From Oscillospiraceae bacterium (lineage in GTDB: Bacteria > Bacillota > Clostridia > UMGS1810): a stretch of 39,140 nucleotides of DNA. Each line of letters opens with the position of its first letter. Within the stretch, counting starts at the first letter, position 1. The position numbers and the translations under genes were made by a program. Below the pieces are notes generated by a model. It was not told the origin of the DNA. It ran no database searches and was given only the letters and a program-made list of their open reading frames with translations. Location: NCBI GenBank assembly GCA_015068705.1, contig SVJZ01000014.1:1-39140 (forward strand), given 5' to 3'. This document shows, piece after piece, positions 1 through 8,027 of this stretch.

Positions 1-455
1 GCACGCGCCTCTACACTTGCAGTAAGAAAAATTTTTACCTCGGCATGCGGCAATACGCAGGTGCCGATATCGCGACCATCCATGATACAGTCGGTATGTG
101 CCGCAATCTCCTGCTGCAATTTTACCAGAAACACGCGAACTTCGGGAATTACCGCAATATCCGATGCCCCAACCGAAACCTCGGGAGAACGGATAAAATC
201 CGATACATCCTCTCCGTCAAGCAGAATGCGCTGTCCCTGCTCGGTATGGCGCAAATCCACCTTAGTATCTTCCAAAAGTGCAATCACATTATCGTGCTGT
301 GTTTTGATGTCAATTCCCATACGAAGTGCTTTGAGTGCAAGCGATCGATACATCGCGCCGGTGTCAATATACACCATGCCCAGTTCGGATGAAACCATCC
401 GTGCTATGGTGCTTTTCCCCGCACCGGAGGGTCCGTCAATGGCAATATTTGTCAA
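1..455 (-). CDS. cmk: Cytidylate kinase, N-terminal part (cut by window edge)
   Basis: Phosphorylates CMP/dCMP to the diphosphate with ATP in pyrimidine nucleotide recycling (family knowledge). The reverse strand from 455 encodes TNIAIDGPSGAGKST, the cytidylate kinase P-loop. It is followed by YIDTGAMYRSLALKA, the CMP-binding region, and near the window edge by DGRDIGTCVLPHA, a family signature. About 150 of the usual 215-225 residues are present; the C-terminus lies outside the window. No ATG fits. A TTG at 455 immediately precedes the conserved start of the family, with GAGGAAG upstream; an in-frame GTG at 464 is the alternative. It follows the PHP gene on the same strand but has its own promoter at 507-535. 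Confidence 0.93.
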   Translation of the reverse strand, partial: MTNIAIDGPSGAGKSTIARMVSSELGMVYIDTGAMYRSLALKALRMGIDIKTQHDNVIALLEDTKVDLRHTEQGQRILLDGEDVSDFIRSPEVSVGASDIAVIPEVRVFLVKLQQEIAAHTDCIMDGRDIGTCVLPHAEVKIFLTASVEAR

Positions 456-506
456 CCGGTCCACTTCCTCTTTTGTAATTTCTAAAATAAAATTTCTTCT
501 GTGTCA

Positions 507-535
507 ATTATACTGTATTCGTCCTAAAATTACAA
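507..535 (-). promoter_or_regulatory. Sigma-A type promoter of cmk
   Basis: On the minus strand TTGTAA (530-535), a 17-base spacer and a perfect TATAAT (507-512). Predicted start is near 500, giving a leader of about 45 bases before the TTG start of cytidylate kinase. Confidence 0.7.
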
Positions 536-567
536 GCCCTAATTTACCAAACGGCAGTATATTTTAG

Positions 568-1587
568 CTATTTGTTTTCGCATTTCAGATCTTCTAAAAA
601 ATATGCCTGAGAATTGGCTCGGTTACCCTGCGCATCGATTACATCAATGCGAAAATAACCATCCTGCTCACACAATTCAAACTCTGCCTTGCAAACAGTT
701 TCACCAACCGGTGCGATGACCGATTCTGAGCGTCTGCCCCGGGTAGACATGGTAATCTGTCGTGCGTCCGAGCACGCGACAAACACCTTGTTTCCCTCGG
801 TGTAAAGCTCATAAATAGCCGGTCCGGTGGAGGTATAAAAATCACCCTTTAATAGCGCAGAAATCACACTATCATAAGTAAGTTCGGGGGCATTTACCAT
901 CACAAATGCACCAAACGAATCACCGGTTTGGAGATGATTGTCATCTCCACAGGAAGCAAACACTCGTTTGCCGTCACGCAAAAAATCGTCCAGTACATTG
1001 ATGTCATACTCATAAATACCGCCGGCATTTACGCCGTAATTACAGATTTCCACACCCCACAAACCCTCATAGCCGCAGTAATCTCCGTAATTTTCCAATG
1101 ACCATCTGGGGTGATTGTAGCAAACAAAAAATCCATTTTCATTTGCGATGCGAATGATTTCGTTGATACCATCTTTGCCGTAAACACGGTCATATTCCTC
1201 CAAGTTCGCAAGAGCAGCACGCCGTTCTCCTTTGGAAAAATGATCCAGTACCGAATTATAACAGACCGTCTTTGTGTTATCCCGCTCCTTGGCGTACAAA
1301 TTCAGGTGGCAAACCTTCATATTGAAATTTTTCAAGGTAGATTGTTCTGGAAACTCCTTGATGGCAAGTTCGGTACTTGTGATGGTAAGAAATTCCTCAT
1401 CATCCAGATATGCATGAGAATTCACATGCTCATGGTCGGTAATAGCAAGAATGCTATACCCTCTTGCCTTGTACTGATCTTTCAGCTCTTCCGGTATGAG
1501 CGCCCCGTCCGACCATGTACTGTGGCAATGTAAATTCCCCTTATAAAAAGGCTTGTCCTTGGTAAGTAATACCTTCTTTGTTGCCAT
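568..1587 (-). CDS. PHP-domain metal-dependent hydrolase (CehA/McbA-like)
   Basis: A 339-residue protein of the polymerase-and-histidinol-phosphatase (PHP) fold, a metal-dependent phosphoesterase or hydrolase superfamily. Visible metal-site motifs are GNLHCHSTWSDG near residue 18, AITDHEHVN near 50, CHLNLY near 93, YNHPRWS near 158 and SCGDDNH near 215. The last ~75 residues form a predicted beta domain, as in CehA-type stand-alone PHP proteins. There is no signal peptide, so it is probably cytoplasmic. The ATG is preceded by GGAGG. It lies 18 bases after the one-TM hypothetical gene and upstream of cmk. The substrate cannot be told from sequence: nucleotides, oligonucleotides and phosphoesters are all known for the superfamily. 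Confidence 0.85.
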   Translation of the reverse strand: MATKKVLLTKDKPFYKGNLHCHSTWSDGALIPEELKDQYKARGYSILAITDHEHVNSHAYLDDEEFLTITSTELAIKEFPEQSTLKNFNMKVCHLNLYAKERDNTKTVCYNSVLDHFSKGERRAALANLEEYDRVYGKDGINEIIRIANENGFFVCYNHPRWSLENYGDYCGYEGLWGVEICNYGVNAGGIYEYDINVLDDFLRDGKRVFASCGDDNHLQTGDSFGAFVMVNAPELTYDSVISALLKGDFYTSTGPAIYELYTEGNKVFVACSDARQITMSTRGRRSESVIAPVGETVCKAEFELCEQDGYFRIDVIDAQGNRANSQAYFLEDLKCENK

Positions 1588-1605
1588 TTCTTCCTCCTAA
1601 TTTCT

Positions 1606-2088
1606 TTATCGAAACCCGATTCTGCCTAACACGCAATATCCATCCGAAACCTCAACCATGGTGGGTTCGCCCTGCAAATAGAGATTGTCACTGACCGATT
1701 CAATTCCCACGCAAACCGGCTCGCTGGTGTGTGAAACCACCTCCACTACCGATGGCACTGTGATCTGAAGTTCTTCCCGAAGGGCATCAAACACCTCAAC
1801 CGGCTCACCGTTTAACAAAATCTCCACCGCGGCACAAGGAGTGCCCCGATCCATTACCAGCACAGCACTGCCTGCAGCACCGATTTGCTGTGCGGTCTGC
1901 ACAGCACCCTCATAGTCCTCCATCCGTGTCAAAAAGGTGCGTGCAACCGGATTGCGCAACCCAATCTGGGCAACCAGTACCACACCGGCACAGATAACAC
2001 CTGCGCAAAATAGTCCGCGTAAAAATCTATCACCAAACAAATCCACCTGTTCAAAATATCCGCGCAGAGCTTGTATCCGTTTTTTCAT
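1606..2088 (-). CDS. Hypothetical single-pass membrane protein
   Basis: A 160-residue protein that I do not recognise. A basic N-terminus (MKKRIQALRGYFEQ) is followed by one hydrophobic segment at about residues 25-42 and then a soluble domain rich in beta-type residues. This suggests an N-terminal anchor with the C-terminal domain outside the membrane. ATG follows GGGAGG with good spacing. It lies between the flavoprotein and PHP genes on the same strand, probably in one transcript. An inverted repeat at 2101-2128 sits directly upstream of its ribosome site. It could belong to one of the small DUF families of anchored Firmicute proteins, but no diagnostic motif is visible. Confidence 0.75.
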   Translation of the reverse strand: MKKRIQALRGYFEQVDLFGDRFLRGLFCAGVICAGVVLVAQIGLRNPVARTFLTRMEDYEGAVQTAQQIGAAGSAVLVMDRGTPCAAVEILLNGEPVEVFDALREELQITVPSVVEVVSHTSEPVCVGIESVSDNLYLQGEPTMVEVSDGYCVLGRIGFR

Positions 2089-2100
2089 GGCAACCTCCCA

Positions 2101-2128
2101 TACATAAACTCTAATGTTAGTTTATGTA
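2101..2128. repeat. Perfect 10-bp inverted repeat upstream of the one-TM gene
   Basis: TACATAAACT (2101-2110) and its exact reverse complement AGTTTATGTA (2119-2128) enclose an 8-base loop. It lies between the flavoprotein stop and the ribosome site of the next gene. There is no T run on the minus strand, so it does not look like an intrinsic terminator. It may be an operator or an mRNA hairpin. Confidence 0.6.
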
Positions 2129-2146
2129 ACAAGGCGGTTTGTCATG

Positions 2147-3364
2147 CTATACATTTTTCCCTGCCAAAAATCCGGTAGAAAATGCAATTTGCAGATTATA
2201 CCCTCCGGTATATGCGTCCACGTCCAACACCTCTCCAGCAAAAAATATGCCGGGTACCAGTTTGGATTCCATGGTAGAGGGATTGATCTCTTTCACATTC
2301 ACCCCACCCGAAGTGATAATTGCCTCATCAATGGGGCGCATCCCCTTAACCGAAAATGTCATGTCTTTGAGCAGACAGGCAAACATCCTTCGTTCTTCAC
2401 GGGTAATTGCATTCACCTTGGAGCGGGGTGAAATCCCCGAACGTTCCACCGCGTACGGAATCATCTTTTTGGGCAACAACGCATCCAGTGCATTGATAAA
2501 ATCCTTGTTTTTCTCCTGCTCAAAATCACGCAGAATTCGTTTATCCAACGCCTCGATGTCCAAAGCAGGTTTTAAATCAATGTGTAAGGTATATGCCTTG
2601 TTACGAGGATCACGCATATGCGAGCTGGCACTTAAAATGACCGGCCCGGACACCCCATAATGGGTAAAAAGCATCTCGCCAAAATCCTCATACACCCGTT
2701 TTCCGTCTGCTTCTACCCATACCGCAACATTACGGAGCGACAAACCCATCAGAGCATTTACGTCGTCCGAAAGCTCCAGTGGCACCAACGATGGTTTTAA
2801 CGGAGTTACAGTATGTCCCAGCTGCTCGGCAAAGCGATATCCGTCTCCGGTAGAACCGGTGCGCGGATAACTTTTCCCACCCGTGGCAATAATTATCGCG
2901 TCAAATTCCGCCCTCTTTCCATCGGCAAAAACAATGCGTTTTTTCTCGCCGCAATCGGTTATCGAAACCGCCTCACCACGGCAACAACGCACCCGGTAGG
3001 TCGCCATCAGTTTCCGGAAGGCATCCCGCACGTCAGCGGCTTTGTCGCTCACCGGAAACACACGTCCCCCCCGTTCCACCTTGGTGGGCACGCCCAACTT
3101 ATTTAAAAGTGTAATCAAATCATCATTAGTAAAGGTATAAAAAGCACTGTAAAGAAATCTACCGTTTACCGGCACCTGTTTAATCAGTTCCTCCACCTCT
3201 GCGGCATTGGTCACATTGCACCTTCCCTTGCCGGTAATCAGTAGTTTTTTCCCCAACACGGGGTTTTTTTCAAATAACGTAACTGCCTTGCCGCGCTTTG
3301 CCGCAACTGCTGCTGCAAGCATTCCGGCAGGACCGCCGCCAATTACCGCCACGCTGTTACTCAT
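2147..3364 (-). CDS. FAD-dependent oxidoreductase, BaiN/YhiN (HI0933) family
   Basis: About 405 residues from the chosen start MSNSVAVIGGGPAGM, which carries the FAD-binding GxGxxG fold at the very N-terminus, followed by EKNPVLGKKLLITGKGRCNVTN, typical of the HI0933/YhiN family. Further family motifs are IIATGGKSYPRTGSTGDGY in the middle and ITSGGVNVKEINPSTMESK plus PGIFFAGEVLDVDAYTGGYN near the end. Members are flavoproteins; one (BaiN) is linked to bile-acid transformation, most have no assigned substrate. An in-frame ATG exists at 3445, but the start at 3364 has GGAGGG six bases away and gives family length. Its ATG overlaps the stop of the RpiR gene in ATGAGTAA, which points to translational coupling. 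Confidence 0.9.
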   Translation of the reverse strand: MSNSVAVIGGGPAGMLAAAVAAKRGKAVTLFEKNPVLGKKLLITGKGRCNVTNAAEVEELIKQVPVNGRFLYSAFYTFTNDDLITLLNKLGVPTKVERGGRVFPVSDKAADVRDAFRKLMATYRVRCCRGEAVSITDCGEKKRIVFADGKRAEFDAIIIATGGKSYPRTGSTGDGYRFAEQLGHTVTPLKPSLVPLELSDDVNALMGLSLRNVAVWVEADGKRVYEDFGEMLFTHYGVSGPVILSASSHMRDPRNKAYTLHIDLKPALDIEALDKRILRDFEQEKNKDFINALDALLPKKMIPYAVERSGISPRSKVNAITREERRMFACLLKDMTFSVKGMRPIDEAIITSGGVNVKEINPSTMESKLVPGIFFAGEVLDVDAYTGGYNLQIAFSTGFLAGKNV

Positions 3365-4238
3365 CATTTCCCTCCGTGCGCTGGTCATACACCTGATACT
3401 CCTCCCAGATGTGCTCCAAACGTCCAAATGTTTCTGCCACTTCATCCTTATTTCTCATGACCAGAGCAACAATCAGCGCATTGATGATGGAAAGCGGCGC
3501 GACCAGCGAATCAACGAAAGAGGACATATCGCTGCGTGCCACCAAGGTGTGTGCGGCATTTCCGGTAATGGGAGAACGTGCACTATCGGTAATGGCAATT
3601 ACCTTTGCTCCCTGCCCTGCTGCATATGCCAACGCATTTACCGTGCGGCGGGAATAACGAGGAAAACTGATGCCGATTACCACATCACCCTCGCCTGCAC
3701 GAAACATCTGTTCAAATGTTTCGGTTGCCGCACTGTTTGACACCATCTTTACATTCGGAAAAATCAGGTTCAGATAAAAACTCAAAAAACTGGCAAGCGC
3801 ATAGCAGGAACGCGCCCCCAGTATGTATATCCGCTTTGCACCGGCGATGGCTTCCACCGCACCGGCAAATGCTTCTTTGTCCACCTCATCCAGCGTGGAA
3901 CGAAGTTTTTCCGCATCCGAAAGCAATACCGTGCGCAAAATGTCCTGTTCCCCCATCTTGGAGGTGGTAATTTCCATCCGTTGCACACTGGTAAGTTTGT
4001 TTCGGATAAGTTCCTGCAATGCCTTCTGAAAACGCGGATATCCGTCAAATCCAAGTTCTACCGCGAAACGGACTACGGTTGATTCACTCACTTCGGTTAC
4101 CTTTCCCAATTTTGCCGCCGTCATGAAAGCCGCCTTATCATAATGCTCCATGATATACGATGCAATGCGTTTCTGGCTCTTGGAAAAGCCGGGCATTGCC
4201 CCTTTAATCTTTTCTATCAGATCATAGTGTTCCGGCAT
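3357..4238 (-). CDS. MurR/RpiR family transcriptional regulator
   Basis: A 293-residue protein with an N-terminal RpiR-type helix-turn-helix at about residues 1-77 (ITSYIMEHYDKAAFMTAAKLG-like helices, then VSESTVVRFAVELGFDGYPRF, the recognition region). A sugar-isomerase (SIS) domain follows at about 125-265, with ILGARSCYALASFLSFYL and a second SIS segment GISFPRYSRRTVNALAYAAGQG. Such regulators bind a phosphosugar through the SIS domain and control sugar-catabolic or cell-wall-recycling genes. No sugar genes adjoin it here; the next gene is a flavoprotein that overlaps it by eight bases. The start has AGAGGTGA upstream. It lies just 24 bases after the cold-shock terminator, with no clear promoter between. 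Confidence 0.93.
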   Translation of the reverse strand: MPEHYDLIEKIKGAMPGFSKSQKRIASYIMEHYDKAAFMTAAKLGKVTEVSESTVVRFAVELGFDGYPRFQKALQELIRNKLTSVQRMEITTSKMGEQDILRTVLLSDAEKLRSTLDEVDKEAFAGAVEAIAGAKRIYILGARSCYALASFLSFYLNLIFPNVKMVSNSAATETFEQMFRAGEGDVVIGISFPRYSRRTVNALAYAAGQGAKVIAITDSARSPITGNAAHTLVARSDMSSFVDSLVAPLSIINALIVALVMRNKDEVAETFGRLEHIWEEYQVYDQRTEGNDE

Positions 4239-4261
4239 GTTTCGTCACCTCTGTTTCTTTT

Positions 4262-4292
4262 AAAAAAACCCCCAATCGAAATTGGGGGTTTT
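4262..4292 (-). terminator. Intrinsic terminator of the cold-shock gene
   Basis: A 12-bp stem with an AAAACCCCCAAT arm (4265-4276) and its complement (4281-4292) closed by a four-base loop, followed on the minus strand by a run of seven T. It lies 21 bases after the csp stop. Confidence 0.9.
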
Positions 4293-4313
4293 CGGATCAT
4301 CGGAAATACCTGA

Positions 4314-4514
4314 TTACGCTTTGACTACGTTTGCAGCCTGCGGACCTTTGGTGCCGTCGATCACGTCGAACTCAACAGCTTCGCCTTCCTGGAGAGTTTT
4401 GTAACCTTCCATGGAGATAGCGGAGAAGTGTACGAATACGTCAGTGCCGTCTTCACACTCGATAAATCCATAACCTTTTTCTGCGTTGAACCATTTTACA
4501 GTACCTTTTTGCAT
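4314..4514 (-). CDS. csp: Cold-shock protein (CspA/CspB family)
   Basis: A 66-residue single OB-fold domain that binds single-stranded RNA/DNA and acts as an RNA chaperone. It begins [19 protein letters not shown], which contains RNP1 (KGYGFIE), followed by RNP2 (VFVHFSAI). Length equals that of typical cold-shock proteins. An in-frame ATG at 4550 would add 12 residues, but AGGAGG lies nine bases before the ATG at 4514. It is a single-gene transcript with a promoter at 4608-4636, an ~85-base leader with two hairpins, and a terminator directly after. A long structured leader is a known regulatory device in this family. Confidence 0.96.
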   Translation of the reverse strand: MQKGTVKWFNAEKGYGFIECEDGTDVFVHFSAISMEGYKTLQEGEAVEFDVIDGTKGPQAANVVKA

Positions 4515-4537
4515 TGCTCTAGAACCTCCTAAAAATT

Positions 4538-4598
4538 GAGCAGTAACCATTTACCACTCTTCTAAAAAAATTTCGAGTAGTAAATCATTTTGCTACTC
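4538..4598 (-). promoter_or_regulatory. Tandem similar hairpins in the csp 5' leader
   Basis: Two hairpins lie between the predicted transcription start (~4600) and the ribosome site. The first (4575-4598) pairs GAGTAGCAA with TTACTACTC (8 of 9). The second (4538-4559) pairs GAGTGGTAA with TTACTGCTC (9 of 9 with two G-U pairs). The arms of the two are near copies, so arms can also pair across hairpins, giving alternative folds. Role inferred: temperature-sensitive control of translation or mRNA stability. Confidence 0.5.
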
Positions 4599-4607
4599 AC
4601 AAAAAGT

Positions 4608-4636
4608 ATACTACCATACATTTTTTGAATTGTCAA
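4608..4636 (-). promoter_or_regulatory. Promoter of the cold-shock gene
   Basis: Perfect -35 TTGACA (4631-4636), 17-base spacer, -10 TAGTAT (4608-4613); an overlapping TATACT with a 20-base spacer is a weaker alternative. Predicted start is near 4600. Confidence 0.65.
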
Positions 4637-4712
4637 CCATTTTTTCTCAATTTGTATAAAATATCTTTTTCCAAAAGGGCAATTTTTGTAACAATTTCAA
4701 CTACCTTGTCGA

Positions 4713-5447
4713 TTAACCCCGAAACACGTAAAATACCCGTTCAGATTGACTGTGCGGCGCCGAACATGTGAGCTGGTCATAGCACCCTTCCAAAACCAAA
4801 CCTGCATCTTTTGCCATTTGCTCTATTTGCTCGGGCAGATACAGTTTCTGCTCGTGATACTCGGTAATGCGTTCATAGCTACCCGTCTGATTGCGCACAA
4901 AGAAATTCAGGTCATGCGTCCAGATTTCCCCGTCATTGCCACACTCCCAGCAATAAAACAAATCCTCATCATCATAGGTGAACACATTGTCGGCAAGTAT
5001 CTTTTGAAATTTATACGGCGTGTTGATATCAAAAATAAACACCCCACCCGGATTGAGATAGTTTTTCACCAGTTTCATCATGTGTGCCACCCCGTCCGGA
5101 TCAGTGATATAATTCACACTGTCCAGCAGACAGAGGATGGCATCCATAGTGCCGTAAAGTTCAAAGGTTGTGATATCCTGATTTAAGTAAAGTACCGGAA
5201 GACCCACACTCTTTTGTGCCGCCACATCCAGCATATCGGGCGACAAATCAATCCCCGTCATGTCATAGCCCCGTTTGGAAAGCTCTGCGCAGATGCTTCC
5301 GGTTCCGCACGCAAGATCACACACCAACTGCGGTTTTTGCGTACAAAACTTGGCAAACAATTGCTCCAGATAATCCGCCCACGCGGTATAATCCACATCA
5401 TCGGTCAGTCTGTCATACAGATAGGCAAAATCGGTGTAACTGCTCAT
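4713..5447 (-). CDS. Class I SAM-dependent methyltransferase
   Basis: 244 residues with a Rossmann-type SAM-binding core: motif I VCDLACGTGSICAEL at about residues 42-56, the acidic end of strand 2 in MTGIDLSPDML, and the LCLLDSVNYI region near 105-115. The pattern matches small methyltransferases of unknown substrate common in Firmicutes. It is cytoplasmic, with no membrane segment. Its ATG overlaps the stop of yerC by four bases (ATGA-type overlap), so the two are co-translated. It ends the long lonB-lon-ysxC-pcrA-yerC unit. The acceptor substrate is not predictable. Confidence 0.9.
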   Translation of the reverse strand: MSSYTDFAYLYDRLTDDVDYTAWADYLEQLFAKFCTQKPQLVCDLACGTGSICAELSKRGYDMTGIDLSPDMLDVAAQKSVGLPVLYLNQDITTFELYGTMDAILCLLDSVNYITDPDGVAHMMKLVKNYLNPGGVFIFDINTPYKFQKILADNVFTYDDEDLFYCWECGNDGEIWTHDLNFFVRNQTGSYERITEYHEQKLYLPEQIEQMAKDAGLVLEGCYDQLTCSAPHSQSERVFYVFRG

Positions 5448-5740
5448 CTTTCCTCACCGTCCACCCGGTCAAGCACCAATTTGTATCCATCCGCCCCATA
5501 ATTGAGCGCACGATTGACACGGCTGATGGTTGCGGTGGAAGCACCGGTTGCCGCCACAATATCACTATACACCATGTGTTTTTCCAGCATACGCGCTACT
5601 TCCAGACGTTGCGCCATTGCCTTGATTTCGGCGATAGTACACAAATCTTCCAAAAAGCTGCTGCATTCCTCGGGGGTTTGAAGCGAACAAATTGCCCGCA
5701 TCAACCGTTCGGTCAGTTGGTCATGAAATTTTCCCTGCAT
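5444..5740 (-). CDS. yerC: YerC/YecD family TrpR-like DNA-binding protein
   Basis: 98 residues, fully helical, of the Trp-repressor superfamily. The core reads CTIAEIKAMAQRLEVARML, followed by the HTH region YSDIVAATGASTATISRVNRAL, where ATGASTATISRV is the recognition helix segment. YerC proteins are conserved beside pcrA in Firmicutes, and that is the context here: pcrA lies 37 bases upstream. The ligand and targets are poorly known and I see no basis to claim tryptophan binding. The start has AAAGGA upstream. Confidence 0.92.
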   Translation of the reverse strand: MQGKFHDQLTERLMRAICSLQTPEECSSFLEDLCTIAEIKAMAQRLEVARMLEKHMVYSDIVAATGASTATISRVNRALNYGADGYKLVLDRVDGEER

Positions 5741-5777
5741 ATAAAACCCGTCCTTTCATTTATATAGACAAGCCAAA

Positions 5778-8003
5778 TTATATTTTGGTCAGTTTGGCAA
5801 AGGATGCCATGAGCGTGCGCGTTCCCACGCGGTCAAACGAAATCTCCAGTTCGGTATCATCTGCCGTTGCACGCACCGAAAGTACCATCCCCTCGCCAAA
5901 CTTACGATGACTTACCCTGTCGCCTTTTTTCAGGTCACAAACCACTGCACTTGTCGTCGCACTTCTGGTCGCAGTACCAATCTGGTAGGTGTCGAGTACA
6001 CTTTGCAGATTTTGTCTTGGAGAAACCTTTTGGGGGGCATCGTCAAAATGATATACCCGTCCTGCAGGCATCTGTGCTTTCGGTTCTTCTATCAGATCGA
6101 TCAGATTTTTGGGGATTTCATTTAAAAATCCGCTTGGCCAGCGGCTCTCGGTCTTTCCGTATAGGGTACGCTGCTTGGCGTATGTCAGATACAGTTTGCG
6201 CTTTGCGCGGGTAATTCCCACATAGCAAAGGCGCCGTTCCTCTTCCATCTCCGCATAGTCAAGCTCCGCCTGAAATCCGGGAAAGAGCCCACGTTCCATG
6301 CCGCACACAAACACCACCGGAAATTCCAATCCCTTGGCACTGTGTAAGGTCATAAGCACCACGGCATTCTGACTTTCATCATAATTATCTACATCCGACA
6401 CCAACGAGATATTATCCAAAAATCCGGCAAAGGTGGGTGCCTCCACCGCTTTTTCATACTCGGCAGCTTTGGATTTTAACTCCTCAATGTTTTCCATCCG
6501 TCCTATTCCTTCGGGGGAACGGTCGGCAAGCAGCATATCCAGATATCCGCTCTTATCGAGCAGGCGGTCAATCAGATCCACAATGGATATTTTGTCGATA
6601 TGGTCGGCAAGGTCTAAAATCATTTCCACAAAGCCGTCAATTTTTCCCGCCGCACGACCAAGCACCTCACGGTAGGACGGGTCGGTGATGATTTCAAACA
6701 AACTCCGCCCCACACTTGCCCCCACTGCCGCAAGCTTGTCCACAGTGGTGTCGCCGATTCCTCGTTTTGGTACATTGATAATTCGTTTCAGGTTGATATC
6801 ATCAGCAGGATTGTTGAGCACACGCAGGTAAGAAAGCAGGTCCTTGACCTCCTTGCGGTCATAAAAACGAAGTCCCGACAATATCCGGTACGGACAGGTG
6901 AAATTTTCTTCAAACGAACGAGTTTGCGCATTGGTACGATAGAGCACCGCAAAGTCGCTGTAACTGTACTGTCCGCTTGCCACCATCTTTTCAATCTCGC
7001 CGCCAATGAACATTGCCTCGTCCACCTGGTCACGTGCCGATTTTACAGTAATCTTTTCCCCGCAGCCGGCATCCGTCCACAAACTTTTGTCCTTGCGATG
7101 CGGATTGTTGGCAATCACGCCGTTTGCCGCATCTAAAATGTTTTGGGTAGAACGATAATTCTGTTCTAACTTGATATTCAGTGCGCCCTTGAACTGACGC
7201 TCAAAATCCAAAATATTGGTCACGTCAGCACCACGAAATTTGTAGATACTCTGGTCATCGTCGCCCACCACACAGATATTTCCGTGCTTTCCTGCCAACA
7301 TGGCAACCAGGCGGTATTGAATATGGTTGGTGTCCTGATACTCGTCCACCAGAATATAACGAAATTTGTTTTGGTAAAATGCCAGTACATCGGGATGGGT
7401 TTCAAATAGTTCCACTGTTTTTACCAGCAAATCATCAAAATCCAGTGCATTGTTTTCCTTGAGCCGTTTTTCATACAACGCAAAAATGCGTGCATAATTT
7501 TCACCACGAAAATCACTGTTGTTTTCGGCAAGAAACGCCTTGGCATCCTGACCGATATTCTTTGCCCCACTGATGCGCGAAAGAACCGACTTGATAGGAT
7601 AATTGTCCTCGTTTAACCGACAGTCACGGATGCACTCTTTCACCAAGCGTTTCTGGTCGGCAGTATCGTAAATGGTAAATGCCGATGCATATCCCAGTTT
7701 TTCAATATCCTTACGAAGCATACGAAGGCAGCAGGAATGAAAGGTTTTGATCCAGATATCCCCTGCCGTTTCGGGAATGAGCGCACCAATACGTTCTTCC
7801 ATCTCCCGTGCCGCCTTATTGGTAAAGGTAATGGCAAGGATTTCCCACGGACGTGCCAGTCCACGTTCCAATATGTATGCAATTCTACGGGTGATTACGG
7901 TGGTTTTGCCACTCCCGGCGCCTGCCAGCACCAGAAGCGGCCCTTCGGTGGTGGTCACCGCCTGCACCTGCATTTGATTTAATCCATTCAGTAATTGACT
8001 CAT
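5778..8003 (-). CDS. pcrA: ATP-dependent DNA helicase PcrA (UvrD/Rep family, SF1A)
   Basis: 741 residues, the usual length of PcrA. It unwinds DNA 3'-5' in nucleotide-excision repair, rolling-circle replication and removal of RecA filaments. N-terminal motif Q (LNGLNQMQVQAV), Walker A LAGAGSGKTTVITRR at about 26-40, motif II (VDEYQDTNHIQY), motif III (GDDDQSIYKFRGA), motif IV (EQNYRST), motif V (LMTLHSAKGLEFPVVFV) and motif VI (RRLCYVGITRAKRKLYL) are all present in order. The C-terminal Tudor-like domain that contacts RNA polymerase is visible as KKGDRVSHRKFGEGMVLSV. It lies 24 bases after ysxC and 37 before yerC. Confidence 0.97.
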   Translation of the reverse strand: MSQLLNGLNQMQVQAVTTTEGPLLVLAGAGSGKTTVITRRIAYILERGLARPWEILAITFTNKAAREMEERIGALIPETAGDIWIKTFHSCCLRMLRKDIEKLGYASAFTIYDTADQKRLVKECIRDCRLNEDNYPIKSVLSRISGAKNIGQDAKAFLAENNSDFRGENYARIFALYEKRLKENNALDFDDLLVKTVELFETHPDVLAFYQNKFRYILVDEYQDTNHIQYRLVAMLAGKHGNICVVGDDDQSIYKFRGADVTNILDFERQFKGALNIKLEQNYRSTQNILDAANGVIANNPHRKDKSLWTDAGCGEKITVKSARDQVDEAMFIGGEIEKMVASGQYSYSDFAVLYRTNAQTRSFEENFTCPYRILSGLRFYDRKEVKDLLSYLRVLNNPADDINLKRIINVPKRGIGDTTVDKLAAVGASVGRSLFEIITDPSYREVLGRAAGKIDGFVEMILDLADHIDKISIVDLIDRLLDKSGYLDMLLADRSPEGIGRMENIEELKSKAAEYEKAVEAPTFAGFLDNISLVSDVDNYDESQNAVVLMTLHSAKGLEFPVVFVCGMERGLFPGFQAELDYAEMEEERRLCYVGITRAKRKLYLTYAKQRTLYGKTESRWPSGFLNEIPKNLIDLIEEPKAQMPAGRVYHFDDAPQKVSPRQNLQSVLDTYQIGTATRSATTSAVVCDLKKGDRVSHRKFGEGMVLSVRATADDTELEISFDRVGTRTLMASFAKLTKI

Positions 8004-8027
8004 GTTTTTAATCCTTTGCGTTGTATT

